From NCBI GenBank assembly GCA_011503125.2, contig WWBZ02000016.1, forward strand, positions 3,410,001-3,474,000: a stretch of DNA of 64,000 nucleotides, read 5' to 3'. Of this stretch, positions 27,001-38,429 are shown piece by piece. The position numbers and the translations under genes are program-made. The DNA comes from Botryosphaeria dothidea. Taxonomy: Eukaryota; Ascomycota; Dothideomycetes; Botryosphaeriales; Botryosphaeriaceae. The notes below the pieces were generated by a model. That model was given only the letters and a program-made list of their open reading frames with translations, searched no databases and had not been told where the DNA came from. The first letter of the stretch is position 1. Each line of letters begins with the position of its first letter.

Positions 27001-29177
27001 CCTCTATATAGTAAAAATAAGGTCTAGGGTGCTCTCGCTACTACTCTCTCTCCTCGTAATAGTACCTCTTAGAAGGGCTAGATTAAGGCTAGCTATAGTA
27101 GCTATTTCGATAAGGTTATCTATAAGTATATAGTATATTAGGGAGGTTATACCTCCCTAAATAGGGTGGTAGAGGTTAAAGTCTCCTAGGAGGATATACT
27201 CCCCTAGTTTTCTAAGAGCTTCTAGGAGAAGAAATAAGATTTCTAGAGCCGTGCTAGTATAAGAGGCTAGTAGGGGGTTATAGTAGTTATAGATATAGAT
27301 TATATATATCCTAGTAATAAGGGATAGTATAATAAGATCTAGTAAATAGACTATTGCTTACTAGGAGTTAGAGGCAATAGCCTTACTTATAAAGAAGCAG
27401 GTTCTTACTACTCCCTCCTAAGGGAAAACTATATAGTAGGCGGGGTATCTTACTATTATCTTAATCCTTAGGTTCCTCTAGGGCTCCTAGATAGCTAGAA
27501 TATAGTAGACCCTCGGGTCCACCTCTTTAAAGAACGGGAGTATTACCCTATCCTTACTCTTATAAACGTTATACTATACGATAGAGAGGGAGTCTATATC
27601 TAATATTAACTTCCTTCTATCTCTAAATCGGGCTACGAGGGGGTTGGTAGTGTAGGTTATAAGGCGGGGGGGGGGGGTTCCTATTAGCTTCTCTAAAGCG
27701 TGTTATAAGCTACTAAGTCCGGTAAACCGTATTTAGTTTAAAGGAGGGGGGCGGCTTAAGTCTCTTAGCCTGCCTAGTCCCCTCTTAACCGGCTCCTCCT
27801 CCCTAATCCTCTTCCTTAGTCTAATGGTTAACTAGTTAGTTTAGGGCTATATCTTAGTTATTAGGGGTCCTTCCCGATACCTTTCTAGTACTACTAGGCG
27901 GGCCTAGGTAGCCTTAGCCTAGTAGGCTCTACGTATTAGGTAGGAGTTACTCTAGGCTATGTGCCTTTAAGAGTAGTTTACGTACTACGTACTTTCCTTA
28001 GGGTAGTCCCTAGTATTATATACCTCGCTATACTATCTATACTTTTCTTCTTTTTTATAATAGCTAGTAATATAGCCGTAGGCCTAGCACTTAAAATACT
28101 AGGTTACTATAAAGGCTGCGTTATAGTACTACGCTATATATATAGTAAAGTTAATAATAAGCCCCTTATTAATAATCTAGTTAGTAGTTTCGGGGTTTAT
28201 AGTGCTAAGGATAATAGCCGAGTAAGTTTTCCCCTCTAGGAGCTTCCTCTTTAGCTAGGCTAGCTTACTAATACGTAATCCTAGGTATAGGGATAGGTTC
28301 TACTCCTAGATAGTTTAGATGGCTTAGGGGTCTACGGTATTAAATCCTTCTCGGGGGACGTTATATACTAGTACTAAGTATAGCTACTAGTTAGGCCTAA
28401 CTTCTTTCCCTAGTCCTATAGTTTATTCCTAGTCCTAGAGAAGGGCTATTCGAGTTATTTTATCCGGTATAAAGATCCTAATATCTCTACTAGGGAGCTT
28501 CTTAACGGCTAGTACTTTTTTACACGCCTAGCTTTTCCCTACTTAGATCTTTCTAATAATTATCTTATTAGAGAGCTTAGCTACTTCTTATCTATTTACT
28601 ATCTCTAGAAGATAGAGGGTAAGTTTAGTAGTAGCTAGGAGGGTAGGAGGCTTCGGGACTACTTAGGCTATAATTTATATCTAGCTACGAGTATTAGGTG
28701 TAGGCGTAGACGTAGCTTAGATACGGTTAACTATCTTTTAGACCTATTAGACCTCTTTAAGAATATTCTTTAGGCCTAGCTCCTTAGTAGTTGCCTTCTA
28801 GTAGATAGTAATATAATCCTAGAAGATTATCTTAGTAATATCGAGAAAATTTTTTACCTAGCTAGAGAGGACTAAAGGGAGGCTAGCGGATACTTATAGA
28901 GCTTCGAGGAGGGTATCTACTATTTTTAAAGCTCTCTTAATATATTCTACGCTATACTAGGTGCTCTACGGTTTCTTAGAAGTATATTATAGCTAGGTAG
29001 AGGTAGTTATTAGGGAGGGCTATTCGTCTTCTTCTATATCCTCTATATTAACTATAACGCGGCTACGGCTACTTTAATTAGTGTTTTAGGGCTCGCTAAG
29101 CCTAGGAAAGTCCCTAGGGCCCTCTCCCGGCGCCGTAGCTTAGGGTCGATTTTTTAGCGTGGTCATGTTTTTTTTTT
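24031..29177 (-). mobile_element. LINE copy J, full-length
   Basis: A complete ~5.15-kb element on the minus strand: tail (GATA)n at 24031, ORF2 end near 24.2-24.4 kb, RT box near 25555 (D-to-N form), endonuclease SDH motif in the form SDY near 26948 (His lost by a C-to-T change), the ORF2 start codon changed to ATA near 27605, ORF1 up to ~29.0 kb, and the 5' end at 29177. Flanked by a perfect 15-bp TSD, TACGTTAAAAGTATA. RIP is intermediate. Small sequence features (for example near 27005 and 28345) differ from copies A, V and W and recall copies S and T, suggesting a second subfamily. Confidence 0.87.
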
Positions 29178-29692
29178 TACGTTAAAAGTATACGTACCCG
29201 CGTTCTCCCTAGCGGTAATAAGGGGGAAAATCTATAGATAGTTAGGGTAGGCTATAAGTAGTATATACGTCCTACTATAAAAGTATACGTACCCGCGTTC
29301 TCTTTAGCGGTAATAAGGAGGAGAAGGGCTAGCTAGGCGCTTCTAAAAATAAATTTTAAAAGCGCTTTACTAGCGCTTATAAATAGGTAAGCCGGGACTT
29401 CTTACGGCTTAGTCTTAAGATTTATAGTTACCTCTCTCTATAGTTTCTCCCTCTTAGCTACTCTTCCTACTTTAGATACCGCTACCGATATATAGAAAAA
29501 CTATACTAAAAATAGAGTATCTACGGATACTACTATTATAAATAGAAAAGATTTTTACCCGGGCTATTCTAAGAAAGTAGCTACGGTTTCTCCTTCTATA
29601 TACTCTTATAGATAGCTATAGCTATATAGACTCTTCGGGAAGCTAAATTAGCTTAAAATTAAATTTATCTATCTATCTATATATCGCCGGCG
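29178..29692 (+). mobile_element. SINE-1 body and tail (resumes after LINE J)
   Basis: Continues SINE-1 from the LINE J TSD: two copies of the ~57-bp internal repeat, the unique middle, then the LINE-like 3' part and a TCTATCTATC tail ending at ~29677. Followed by TATATATCGCCGGCG, the SINE-1 TSD. With 23904-24015 the element is ~0.61 kb, the long form like SINE-3. Confidence 0.78.
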
Positions 29693-30979
29693 CTCTATTC
29701 TAAAAGCTTTTAATTATTTATTCTCGTTTACTTTAGCGTTAGTTTAGAGGCGAATAGTCCCGTCTCTATATATACCGATACGCGTATTCGTTCTCTCGAG
29801 CTACGTAGTAGTCTCTCCGGCTAGAACGTAATTCTATCTACTATTTAAATATACTAAGGATTAAAGCCTAGCGAAGGGATAAGGTCCTCGGAGCTAGTAG
29901 TAGTTACTATATACTACGCCCCGCGAATAGCCTAGATATCGTATAGAGACGTAATATTCTATACTTACTAGGTTCCCGTTTCGCGTTACCTATAAGGGTC
30001 TTTCTATAATAGGCCGACTATATCTTATAGAAGGGGTAACGGACTAGATCCTACGCCGGGCGATCTACTTTACCCGCTTCTACTAACTAAGCTTATATTC
30101 TCTCTTATTCTAAGCTAGTCTATATTTCTAATATATTAAGTCTCTACGCGACTAGTCTATAACTCCTTAAGAGCCTCTCCTTACCGCTAGTCTATATTAT
30201 TATTATAGATTACGTACTCTACGCCTATTAAGATCCTCCGTTAAGTCGTCTAGACGCCCGCTTAATAGATTCGCTAAGGGCCGTCGAAGCTAGCCTATAT
30301 TTTTCTTTCCTAGAGCTTACCTATATTTCCGTCTCGTTAAGCCGACCGGTCGTATCGTACTAGGTTACGAGTACTACGCCTATTAAGACCCTCTATTAGA
30401 TCTTCTATATACGTACCGGATCGGCTCTCTTAGAGAGGCCTTAACGAGTTCTCGAGGTTAGGCCTTAATAAGAGCTTCGCGGTCGGAGGCCTTAAGGCCT
30501 TAATAGGTTTCGTATTAAGAATCTATAATACGTTAGTCTTAATAAGTTCTTAGAAAAGAGATTCCTCTACGCTTTCGCCGCGTTCTTAGTAATCTTAGAG
30601 CCGATATAAGCTTAAGAGTATTCTATTATACGCCTAGGGCGCGTCTATATCGGCTAGCTAAATAGGCTAGCGTTAGGCCTAGCTACGAGCTAGATAGTCG
30701 TACGTCGAATAGTTTTCGTATTCTAGTTTTCCTTAATAGGCCTTTCTAGATAGATAGTCGCGTTATCTAAGCGGAGGTAGTAGGTAGCGTAGTTATAGTC
30801 GCGGTTAGCGCGTTAATAAAAAATTTTTATCGCGTCGAAGCCGTACTCTAATAGCCTATAATAGCGTGTTATAGACTACTAATTATTACCTCTATACTTA
30901 GCTATCTATTAGAGACTCTTCTCTAATAGATATTACTAGCTACGGCGATAAGAATACGTATAGTAGGATTTCGCGGCTA
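29693..30979. other. Unidentified RIPed DNA, right part
   Basis: About 1.29 kb of single-occurrence sequence in this window. CpA and TpG are essentially absent while CpG is frequent, and stops break every frame. A weak internal direct repeat is visible: ACTCTACGCCTATTAAGA near 30217 and AGTACTACGCCTATTAAGA near 30370. No protein motif was recognised. It is continuous with 23705-23903 once SINE-1 and LINE J are removed. Full RIP implies that it was repeated elsewhere in the genome, or that RIP spread from neighbouring repeats. It ends abruptly at LINE fragment X. Confidence 0.55.
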
Positions 30980-31655
30980 TGCTATATAGATAGTAAAGTT
31001 AATAATAAGTCTCTTATTAATAATCTAGTTAGCGGTTTTAGAGTTTATAGTACTAAGAATAATAGCTAAGTAAGTTTTCTCTTCTAGGAGCTTCCTCTTT
31101 AGCTAGGCTAGCTTACTAATATATAGTTCTAGATATAAAGATAGATTCTACTTCTAGATAGTTTAGATAGCTTAGAAGTCTATAATATCGATTTCTTCTC
31201 GAGGGACGTTATATACTAATACTAAGTATAGCTACTAGTTAGGCCTAACTTCTTTTCTTAGTTCTATAGTCTATTTCTAGTTCTAGAGAAGAGCTATTCT
31301 AGTTACTTTATTTAGTATAAAGATTCTAACGTCTCTACTAGAAAGCTTCTTAGTAGTAAGTACTTTCTTATACGCCTAGCTTTTTCCTACCTAGATCTTT
31401 CTAATAATTATCTTATTTAAGAGCTTAGCTATTTTTTATTTATTTACTATCTTTAGAAAGTAGAGAGTAAGTTTAGTAGTAGCTAGGGGGGTAAGAGGCT
31501 TCGGGGCTACTTAGACTATAATTTATATCTAGCTACGAGTATTAAGTATAGATATAGAAATAGCCTAGATATAGTTAACTATCTTTTAGATCTATTAGAC
31601 CTCTTTAAGAATATTCTTAAGACCTAGCTTCTTAGTAGTTACCTTCTAATAGATA
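30980..31655 (-). mobile_element. LINE fragment X (internal ORF1 piece)
   Basis: About 675 bp matching W 60812-61480 (ORF1 from the zinc-knuckle region back to the N-terminal third), minus strand, fully RIPed. It lacks both element ends. The 3' side ends at unknown DNA, which is not expected from simple target-primed insertion, and the 5' side is interrupted by SINE-2. It is most likely a rearranged remnant. Confidence 0.7.
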
Positions 31656-32274
31656 GATAGATAGATAGATAGATAAATTTAATTTTAAGCTAATTTAGCT
31701 CCCCGAAGGGTCTATGCAGCTATAGCTATCTATAAGGGTATATAGAAGGGAAAACCGTAGCTACTTTCTTAGGATAGCCCGGGTAAAAACCTTCCCTATC
31801 TATAATGGTAGTATCCGTAGATACTCTATTTAGTATAGTTTTTTCTATATACCGGTAGCGGTATCTAAAGTAGAAAGAGTAGCTAAGAGGGAGGAACTAT
31901 AGAGAGAGGTGACTATAAATCTTAAGACTAAGCCGTAAGAAGTCCCGGCTTACCTATTTATAAGCGCTAGTAAAGCGCTCTTAAAATTTATTTTTAGAAG
32001 CGCCTAGCTGGCCCTTCTCTCTCTTGTTACCGCTAGAGAGAACGCGGGTACGTATGCTTTTATAGTAGGACGTACATGCTACTTATAGCCCACCCTAACT
32101 ACCTATAGATTTTCCCCCTTATTACCGCTAGGGAGAACGCGGGTACGTATACTTTTAACGTGGGACGTATATACCACGAGTAGGTAAGCGGTCTAAGATT
32201 CGAACTTAGAACCTATACTACCCTAGAAAGGCTAGGTTACCGTAGAAGTATACCCTACTAGTATACTACCCCGC
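31656..32274 (-). mobile_element. SINE-2, full-length, minus strand
   Basis: Complete SINE in reverse orientation: (GATA)n tail at its left edge (~31656-31673), LINE-like 3' part, unique middle, two ~57-bp repeat units (~32030 and ~32110), then a tRNA-like head with an intact B-box (TTCGAA near 32193) and the 5' end CCCCGC at 32274. RIP is moderate. It sits in LINE fragment X. The TSD is probably the CTA(G)ATAGATAG sequence on both sides, but it blends into the tail repeats. Confidence 0.75.
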
Positions 32275-35200
32275 CTAGATAGATAGATAGATAAATTTAT
32301 TTCTTCCCGATATAGCTTTCTTACGGGTCTATACGGGGCTAGCTATCTATAGTTATTTTACACGAGGAGGAAAATCTTTTCGCCTAGTAAAAACCCCTTC
32401 TCTCTCTCTAGATATACTATTCTATACTAGTTCTTATTTTTTCTTCTTACTAGTAGCGGCTACTATAGTAGCCCTATATTTACCTACTAAACCTATCTCT
32501 TTAGTTCTTATTCTCGTAGTTATCCGGGTTCTAGTAGTTCTAGTAGTCCTAGTTATTCTTCTAGTTCCTCTTCCTAGTTATCTTCCTATATTAGTTCTCT
32601 TACTAGGCTAAATTACTTAAGTAGCCCTAGGCGTAAGAACTAGTCTATTACTACTTTAATCCCCTTCTTTATTAAGAGAAGGAAGTAGTAGTTCGTAGTT
32701 TCTACTCTTTAGAGTATCTATATTCTACTCTATTAGAAGTAGGGGTAGAAGAGAAGAATATATTTTAGGGTTTATCTATACTAGCCGTATAGATAGATAG
32801 AACTAGAGTACCCTAGCACCTTACGCCTTAAGAGAAAGTCCTCTAGTTTAATATACTCTATATATAATAGAATAGCGAGTATACTCTATAGCTTAGATAG
32901 TTCGCTATAGATTTATCTAATTTTTAGGTTCTATTATATATTTTAGGCTACTAGCTTATCTTATCTTCCCTAGCTAATAGACTTTATCTATCTCTCCTTC
33001 TACTTATTCCTATATACTATATATAGCTTCGTTCGCTCTAAAAGACTCTAATAGATAGAGAGATAGTAGTTAAGAAGTAAGTTTACCTTTTTTCTAAGTA
33101 GGGTTCTTTTAGTAGGGCTAGTAGCGCCTCTAGTACTTAGAGTAGCCCGAGCTATCTATTTAATACTCTAGTAAGTTTTCTCTACTACTATCGTAACTAG
33201 GCTATCTCTAGCTCTAATAGCCTAGGCTAGTACTAGTTCGTCTAGGTATAGTAAGAGTAGGGGAATCCCTATTTTATACTCTAAGGTTTATATACTAGTT
33301 AACTTATATACCCCTAAGATAGTACGTAGGCACTAGTTTTAGATCTTCTTTAGTAGCTAAATAGTTATTTTTCTCTACCCTAGGATTTCCTCTAGGGTAT
33401 ACTATATTCTATAGCCGTAGATAAGGACTAGTCTTACTACGGCCGTATAGATATAATAGGCTTTAGTAAATAAGGCTTTCTAGATAGACGCCGCGAGTCT
33501 AGAGAGAGATATATACTATTTAATTACCTTAGCTCCTATTTCCCTAATATAGAGTTTCTATTTAAGCTTATTATCTACGTAGATTCCTAGAATCTTAATT
33601 ATAGGCTCTAAGCATCTAGTAAATTTAGAGATACGGATCCCTGCTACTATATTAAATCTCCTTAGTTTCCTTATAAAATAAATAAGGTAATATTTATTAG
33701 GCGAGAAAGCTAACCCGTAGGTAGCTACCTAGTACTCGTAAATTTAATATACTTTCTTTAGTATCCTATAGTTCTATTCTATAGATCTACTAAAGGTTAG
33801 GATATTAGTATTATCGACGAATCTAAGGGAGAAGATATTGCTCCTACGTAGCTATATAAGTAGATTAGAAGTAAAGAATAGGTAGAGTATCGGCGATAGT
33901 AAGAATCCCTAGGGAATCCCGGTTAAGATCTAGATTAGTAGACTAGTAAAGTCTCCGAAGGATAGCTAAGTAGTACGGTCCTATAGAAAGAATCGGGTAA
34001 ATCTTTCTACCTATTCTAGGAGTTTTACTATTCTTATATTATAGAGAAGCCTTCTATAAGATACGTAGTTATATACTTCCGAGATATCTAGGCTAAGGAC
34101 TAAAGCTACTAGCTCTAGGTCTTATATCTAGATAGTATAGATTTATTCTATAAGTAGATTAAGAGCTACTACTACGAATCTATTTCTCTTAGCTTCTATC
34201 TATATATTAGAAAGTAGGCCGTATACTTTAGTAGCCTAGGAGATTCTATCTACTATAATCCTCTTAAGTAGCTTCTCTAGCGTATTAAGTAAAGTAATCG
34301 GTCTAAATAACTTAGCTTTAGTATAGTCGTCCCTCTATAGTTTTCTAAGGACTACGGTAATAGAGCTTTTAAACTACCTAGGATAGTATCTAAGTATAAG
34401 GTATCTCTAGAAGAGTCTAGTAAGGGGTCCCCTTAGTATCTTAGCGTATTACTTTAGAAACCTATTAGTAATCTTATCTAGGCCTAGTACCTTATCTAGG
34501 GAAAGCTTCTTAATAATATAGAGGATCTACTCTTTAGTAAGGTCTTAGGAAATCTCTACTAGTACTAGATATATATACCTATCTAGATCTAAGAGGTCGG
34601 TAGCCCTAGAAGATAGAAAGAACTAGTTAGTAAGGATTTCTACCTTAGACTAGTTATCGTAATATAGTTATTTATCTACTTCCTAGAGAAGTAGGAACTA
34701 AGATAGAGCTAGAGGTTCTAGTACCCTTATTCTTACCTACTTTAAGAGCTTCTAGAGTATAGATAGGTCCGAAGTAATCTTAGCTACTATTCTACGCTAT
34801 ACTTTTATTCTATCTCTTCTAATCTACCTCTTCTTACTATTAGTAATAGTTTAGTATACTATCTAATCCTCCTTCCTTCCTATAGCCGTCTACTTTCTTC
34901 TAGCTACTCTAGCCTAATATACTAGGTCCGAATACTCCTTTATCTATTATATAGAGGCCTAGGGCGAGGGTCTCGCTACTAGAATAGTCTTCTAGATTAT
35001 TCTTTAGATAGCCTTCTAGAGTAGTATAGTAAAGTAATCTAGATCTACTTTAGTATTAAGAGGGGCTACTTTAAGATATTTAAGCTTTAATTAGAGTATA
35101 TTATTAGTTCTCTTCTAGTTTACTTTCTTCTACTAAGGCCTTAGAGGGCGTAGTTCTATAGAGATAGGAGAAAAATTAAGTATAGTAAGAATAGGTAGAT

Positions 35201-36372
35201 AGTTAGAGGATAATTCGAGCTTCTAGCTAACTCTATAGCTAAGAATTCTCTCCTCTAGCTACCGTAATATAAAGATAAGGTCTAGAGTACTCTCGCTACT
35301 ACTATCTCGTCTAGTAATAGTACCCCTTAGAAGGGCTAGGTTAAGATTAGCTACGATAGCTATCTTAATTAGGTTATCCGCTAGAGTATAGTATATTAGG
35401 GAGGTTATACCTTTTTAGATAGGATGGTAGAGGTTAAAGTCCCTTAGAAGAATATACTCTCTTAGTTTTCTAAGAACTTCTAGTAGAAGAGATAGAGTTT
35501 CTAGCGCTATATTAGTATAAGAGGCTAGCGGGGGATTATAGTAGTTATAGATATAGATTATATATATTCTAGTAATAAGGGATAGTATAATAAGATCTAG
35601 TAAATAGACTATTACTTACTAGAAGTCGGGGCTAATAGCCTTACTTATAAAGAAGTAGGTTCTTACTACTTCCTCCTAGAGAAAAACTATATAGTAGATA
35701 GAATATCTTACTATTATCTTAACCCTCGAGTTTCTCTAAGGTTTCTAGATAGCTAGGATATAGTAGATCTTTAGGTCTACTTCCTTAAAGAGCGGGAGTA
35801 TTACTCTATTCTTACTCTTATAGACGTTATACTATATAATAGAGAGAGAGCCTATATCTAATATTAACTTCCTTCTATCTCTAGGTCCGGCTACGAGGGG
35901 GCTAGTAGTATAGGCTATAAGGAGGAAGTTCCCGCGGGCTCCTCTAAGGCGTATTATAAGCTATTAAGTCCGGTAAACCTTATTTAGTTAGGAGGCGGAG
36001 GGCGGCTTAAGTCTCTTAGCCTACCTAGTCCCCTCTTAATCGGCTTCTTCTCTCTAATTCTCTTTCTTAGTCTAATAGTTAACTAGTTAGTTTAAGGCTA
36101 TATTTTAGTTATTAGGGGTTCTTCCTAGTACCTTTCTAGTACTACTAGGCGGGCTTAGGCGGCCTTAGTATAGTAGGCTCTACATACTAAGTAGAAGTTA
36201 CTCTAGACTATATACCTTTAAGAGTAGTTTACGTACTATATACTTTCCTTAAGGTAGTTCCTAGTATTATATATCTTACTATACTATCCGTACTTTTCCT
36301 TCTTTTTATAATAGTTAGTAATATATCCGTAGGTCTAGTACTTAAAATACTAGGTTACTATAAAGACTACGT
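32275..36372 (-). mobile_element. LINE copy M, 3' part
   Basis: Starts with a (GATA)n tail directly beside the SINE-2 5' end and runs through ORF2 (RT box near 33809 in D-to-N form) into ORF1. It is cut at TATAAAGACTACGT (36359-36372), which recurs at 36985-36998 after SINE-3. RIP is near saturation and all frames are broken. With the 5' part the copy totals ~5.15 kb. Confidence 0.85.
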
Positions 36373-36461
36373 AGCGGGGTGGTATACTAGTAGAGTACAC
36401 TTCCACGGTAACCTAGCCTTTCTAGGGTAGCATAGATTCTAAGTTCGAATCTTAGACCGCT
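36373..36461 (+). promoter_or_regulatory. tRNA-like head of SINE-3 with A-box and B-box
   Basis: The A-box-like stretch is 36380-36395 and the B-box-like stretch AAGTTCGAATCT is 36441-36452, spaced as in an internal pol III promoter. The T-arm pairs perfectly (CTAAG/CTTAG, 7-base loop). The anticodon region is not convincing, so this is a tRNA-derived promoter and not a tRNA gene. Confidence 0.6.
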
Positions 36462-36984
36462 TACCTACTCGTAGTATATACGTCCCACGTTAAAAGCACA
36501 CGTACCCGCGTTCTCCCTAGCGGTAATAAGGGGGAAAATCTATAGGTAGTTAGGGTGGGCCATAAGTAGCATGTACGTCCCACTATAAAAGCATACGTAT
36601 CCGCGTTCTCTCTAGCGGTAACAAGGGGGAGAAGGGCCAGCTAGGCGCTTCTAAAAATAAATTTTAAGAGCGCTTTACTAGCGCTTATAAATAGGTAAGC
36701 CGGGACTTCTTACGGCTTAGTCTTAAGATTTATAGTTACCTCTCTCTATAGTTCCTCCCTCTTAGCTACTCTTCCTACTTTAGACACCGCTACCGGTATA
36801 TAGAAAAAACTATACTAAATAGAGTATCTACGGATACTACTATTATAGATAGGGAAGGTTTTTACCCGGGCTATCCTAAGAAAGTAGCCACGGTTTCCCC
36901 TTCTATATACCCTTATAGATAGCCACAGCTATATAGACCCTTCGGGGAGCTAAATTAGCTTAAAATTAAATTTATCTATCTATC
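36373..36984 (+). mobile_element. SINE-3, full-length, best-preserved copy
   Basis: A 612-bp element flanked by the perfect 14-bp TSD TATAAAGACTACGT. The head folds like a class II-type tRNA: acceptor AGCGG (36373-36377) with CCGCT (36457-36461), D-like stem GTAT/GTAC, arm CCTAG/CTAGG, and a perfect T-stem CTAAG/CTTAG around the loop TTCGAAT. Two ~57-bp direct repeats follow (36479-36535 and 36574-36630). The last ~120 bp resemble the LINE 3' end and finish in (TCTA)n. There is no ORF. It is lightly RIPed compared with its host LINE M. The expected route is pol III transcription and mobilisation by the LINE protein. The tRNA-like fold is read by eye. Confidence 0.78.
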
Positions 36985-38048
36985 TATAAAGACTACGTTA
37001 TAGTACTACGCTATATAGATAGTAAAGTTAATAACTAGCCCCTTATTAATAATCTAGTTAGCGGTTTCGGGGTTTATAGTGCTAAGAATAATAGCTAAGT
37101 AAGTTTTCCTCTCTAGGAGTTTCCTCTTTAGCTAGGCTAGCTTACTAATACGTAGTCCTAGGTATAGAGATAGGTTCTACTTCTAGATAGTTTAGATAGC
37201 TTAGGAGTCTATAGTATCGATTTCTTCTCGAGGGACGTTATATACTAGTACTAAGTATAGCTACTAGTTAGGCCTAACTTCTTTTCTTAGTTTTATAGTC
37301 TATTTCTAGTTCTAGAGAAGGGCTATTCTAGTTACTTTATCCGGTATAAAGATTCTAACGTCTCTACTAGGGAGCTTCTTAGTAGTAAGTACTTTCTTAT
37401 ACGCCTAGCTTTTTCCTATTTAGATCTTTCTAATAATTACCTTATTTAAGAGCTTAGCTATTTCTTATCTATTTACTATCTCTAGGAAGTAGAGGGTAAG
37501 TTTAGTAGTAGCTAGGGGGGTAGGAGGCTTCGGGGCTGCTTAGGCTATAATTTATATCTAGCTACGAGTATTAGGTATAGATATAGAGGTAGCCTAGATA
37601 CGGTTAACTATCTTTTAGACCTATTAGACCTCTTTAAGAATATTTTTAAGGCCTAGCTTCTTAGTAGCTACCTCCTAGTAGATAGTAATATAATCCTAGA
37701 AGATTATCTTAGTAATATCGAGAAAATTTTTTACCTAGCTAGAGAGGACTAAAGGAAGGCTAGCGGATATTTATAGGGCTTAGAGGAGGGTATCTACTAT
37801 TTTTAAGGCTCTTTTAACGTATTCTACGCTATACTAAGTGCTCTACGGTTTCTTAGGGGTATATTAGGGCTAGATAGAGGTAGTTACTAGGGGAGGCTAT
37901 TCGCCTCTTTCTATATCCTCTATATTAACTACTTCGCGGCTATAGTTATCTTAAGTACTATTTTAGAACTCGCGAAGTCTAGAAGAGTCTCTAGGGCTCT
38001 CTCCCGGCGCCGTAGCTTAGAGTCGATTTTTTAGTATAGTTATATTTT
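36985..38048 (-). mobile_element. LINE copy M, 5' part
   Basis: Continues copy M after SINE-3: the rest of ORF1 and the 5' UTR on the minus strand, ending at the normal 5' end at ~38048 with a run of T. It directly abuts copy P. No clean TSD for M could be read, because its left edge merges with the SINE-2 tail repeats. Confidence 0.82.
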
Positions 38049-38049
38049 T

Positions 38050-38172
38050 TTTATATATAGTATATAGAAATAAGTAGAAGAAGAGATAGATAAAGTCTAC
38101 TAGCTAGGGAAGATAAGATAAGCTAGTAGCCTAAAGTATATAGTAGAATCTAAAAATTAGATAAATCTATAG
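38050..38172 (+). mobile_element. LINE copy P, 5' end of a truncated copy
   Basis: About 120 bp of plus-strand LINE matching the ORF2 C-terminal coding region, 5'-truncated. It ends at TAGATAAATCTATAG (38158-38172), repeated with one change at 44600-44614, where P resumes after SINE-4 and the gypsy element. Confidence 0.75.
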
Positions 38173-38361
38173 ATAGATAGAGGCGGGGTAGTATATTAGT
38201 AGGGTATACTTCTACGGTAACCTAGCCTTTCTAGGGTAGTATAGGTTCTAAGTTCGAATCTTAGACCGCTTATCTACTCGTGGTATATACGTCCTACTAT
38301 AAAAGTATACGTACCCGCGTTCTCTCTAGCGGTAATAAGAGGGAGAAGGGCTAGCTAGGCG
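38173..38361 (+). mobile_element. SINE-4 fold-back, inverted arm (Q)
   Basis: After a short tail-like ATAGATAGAG, a SINE head runs in plus orientation from 38183: tRNA-like region with B-box at ~38254, then one repeat unit. At 38348 it reaches a 13-bp spacer (38349-38361), beyond which the sequence turns back on itself. There is no LINE-like 3' part. See the opposite arm at 38362-38512 and 44485-44599. Confidence 0.7.
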
Positions 38362-38429
38362 CTTCTCCCTCTTATTACCGCTAGAGAGAACGCGGGTACG
38401 TATACTTTTATAGTGGGACGTATATACTA
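38282..38429. repeat. Inverted repeat (hairpin) in SINE-4
   Basis: Arms of ~67 bp (38282-38348 and 38362-38429) around a 13-bp spacer. The few mismatches are of RIP type, for example CCTAC in one arm against CCCAC in the other. The structure is two SINE heads joined tail-less, back to back. Confidence 0.75.

Noticed and set aside
31651..31680. GATA/TCTA tandem repeats considered as telomere, microsatellite locus or CRISPR-like repeat
   Set aside because: Every run sits at the 3' end of a LINE or SINE next to AAATTTATC, so they are element tails.
36373..36461. Functional tRNA gene
   Set aside because: The T-arm and acceptor pair, but the anticodon arm is poor, and the unit recurs only as the head of the ~0.6-kb mobile repeat with TSDs.
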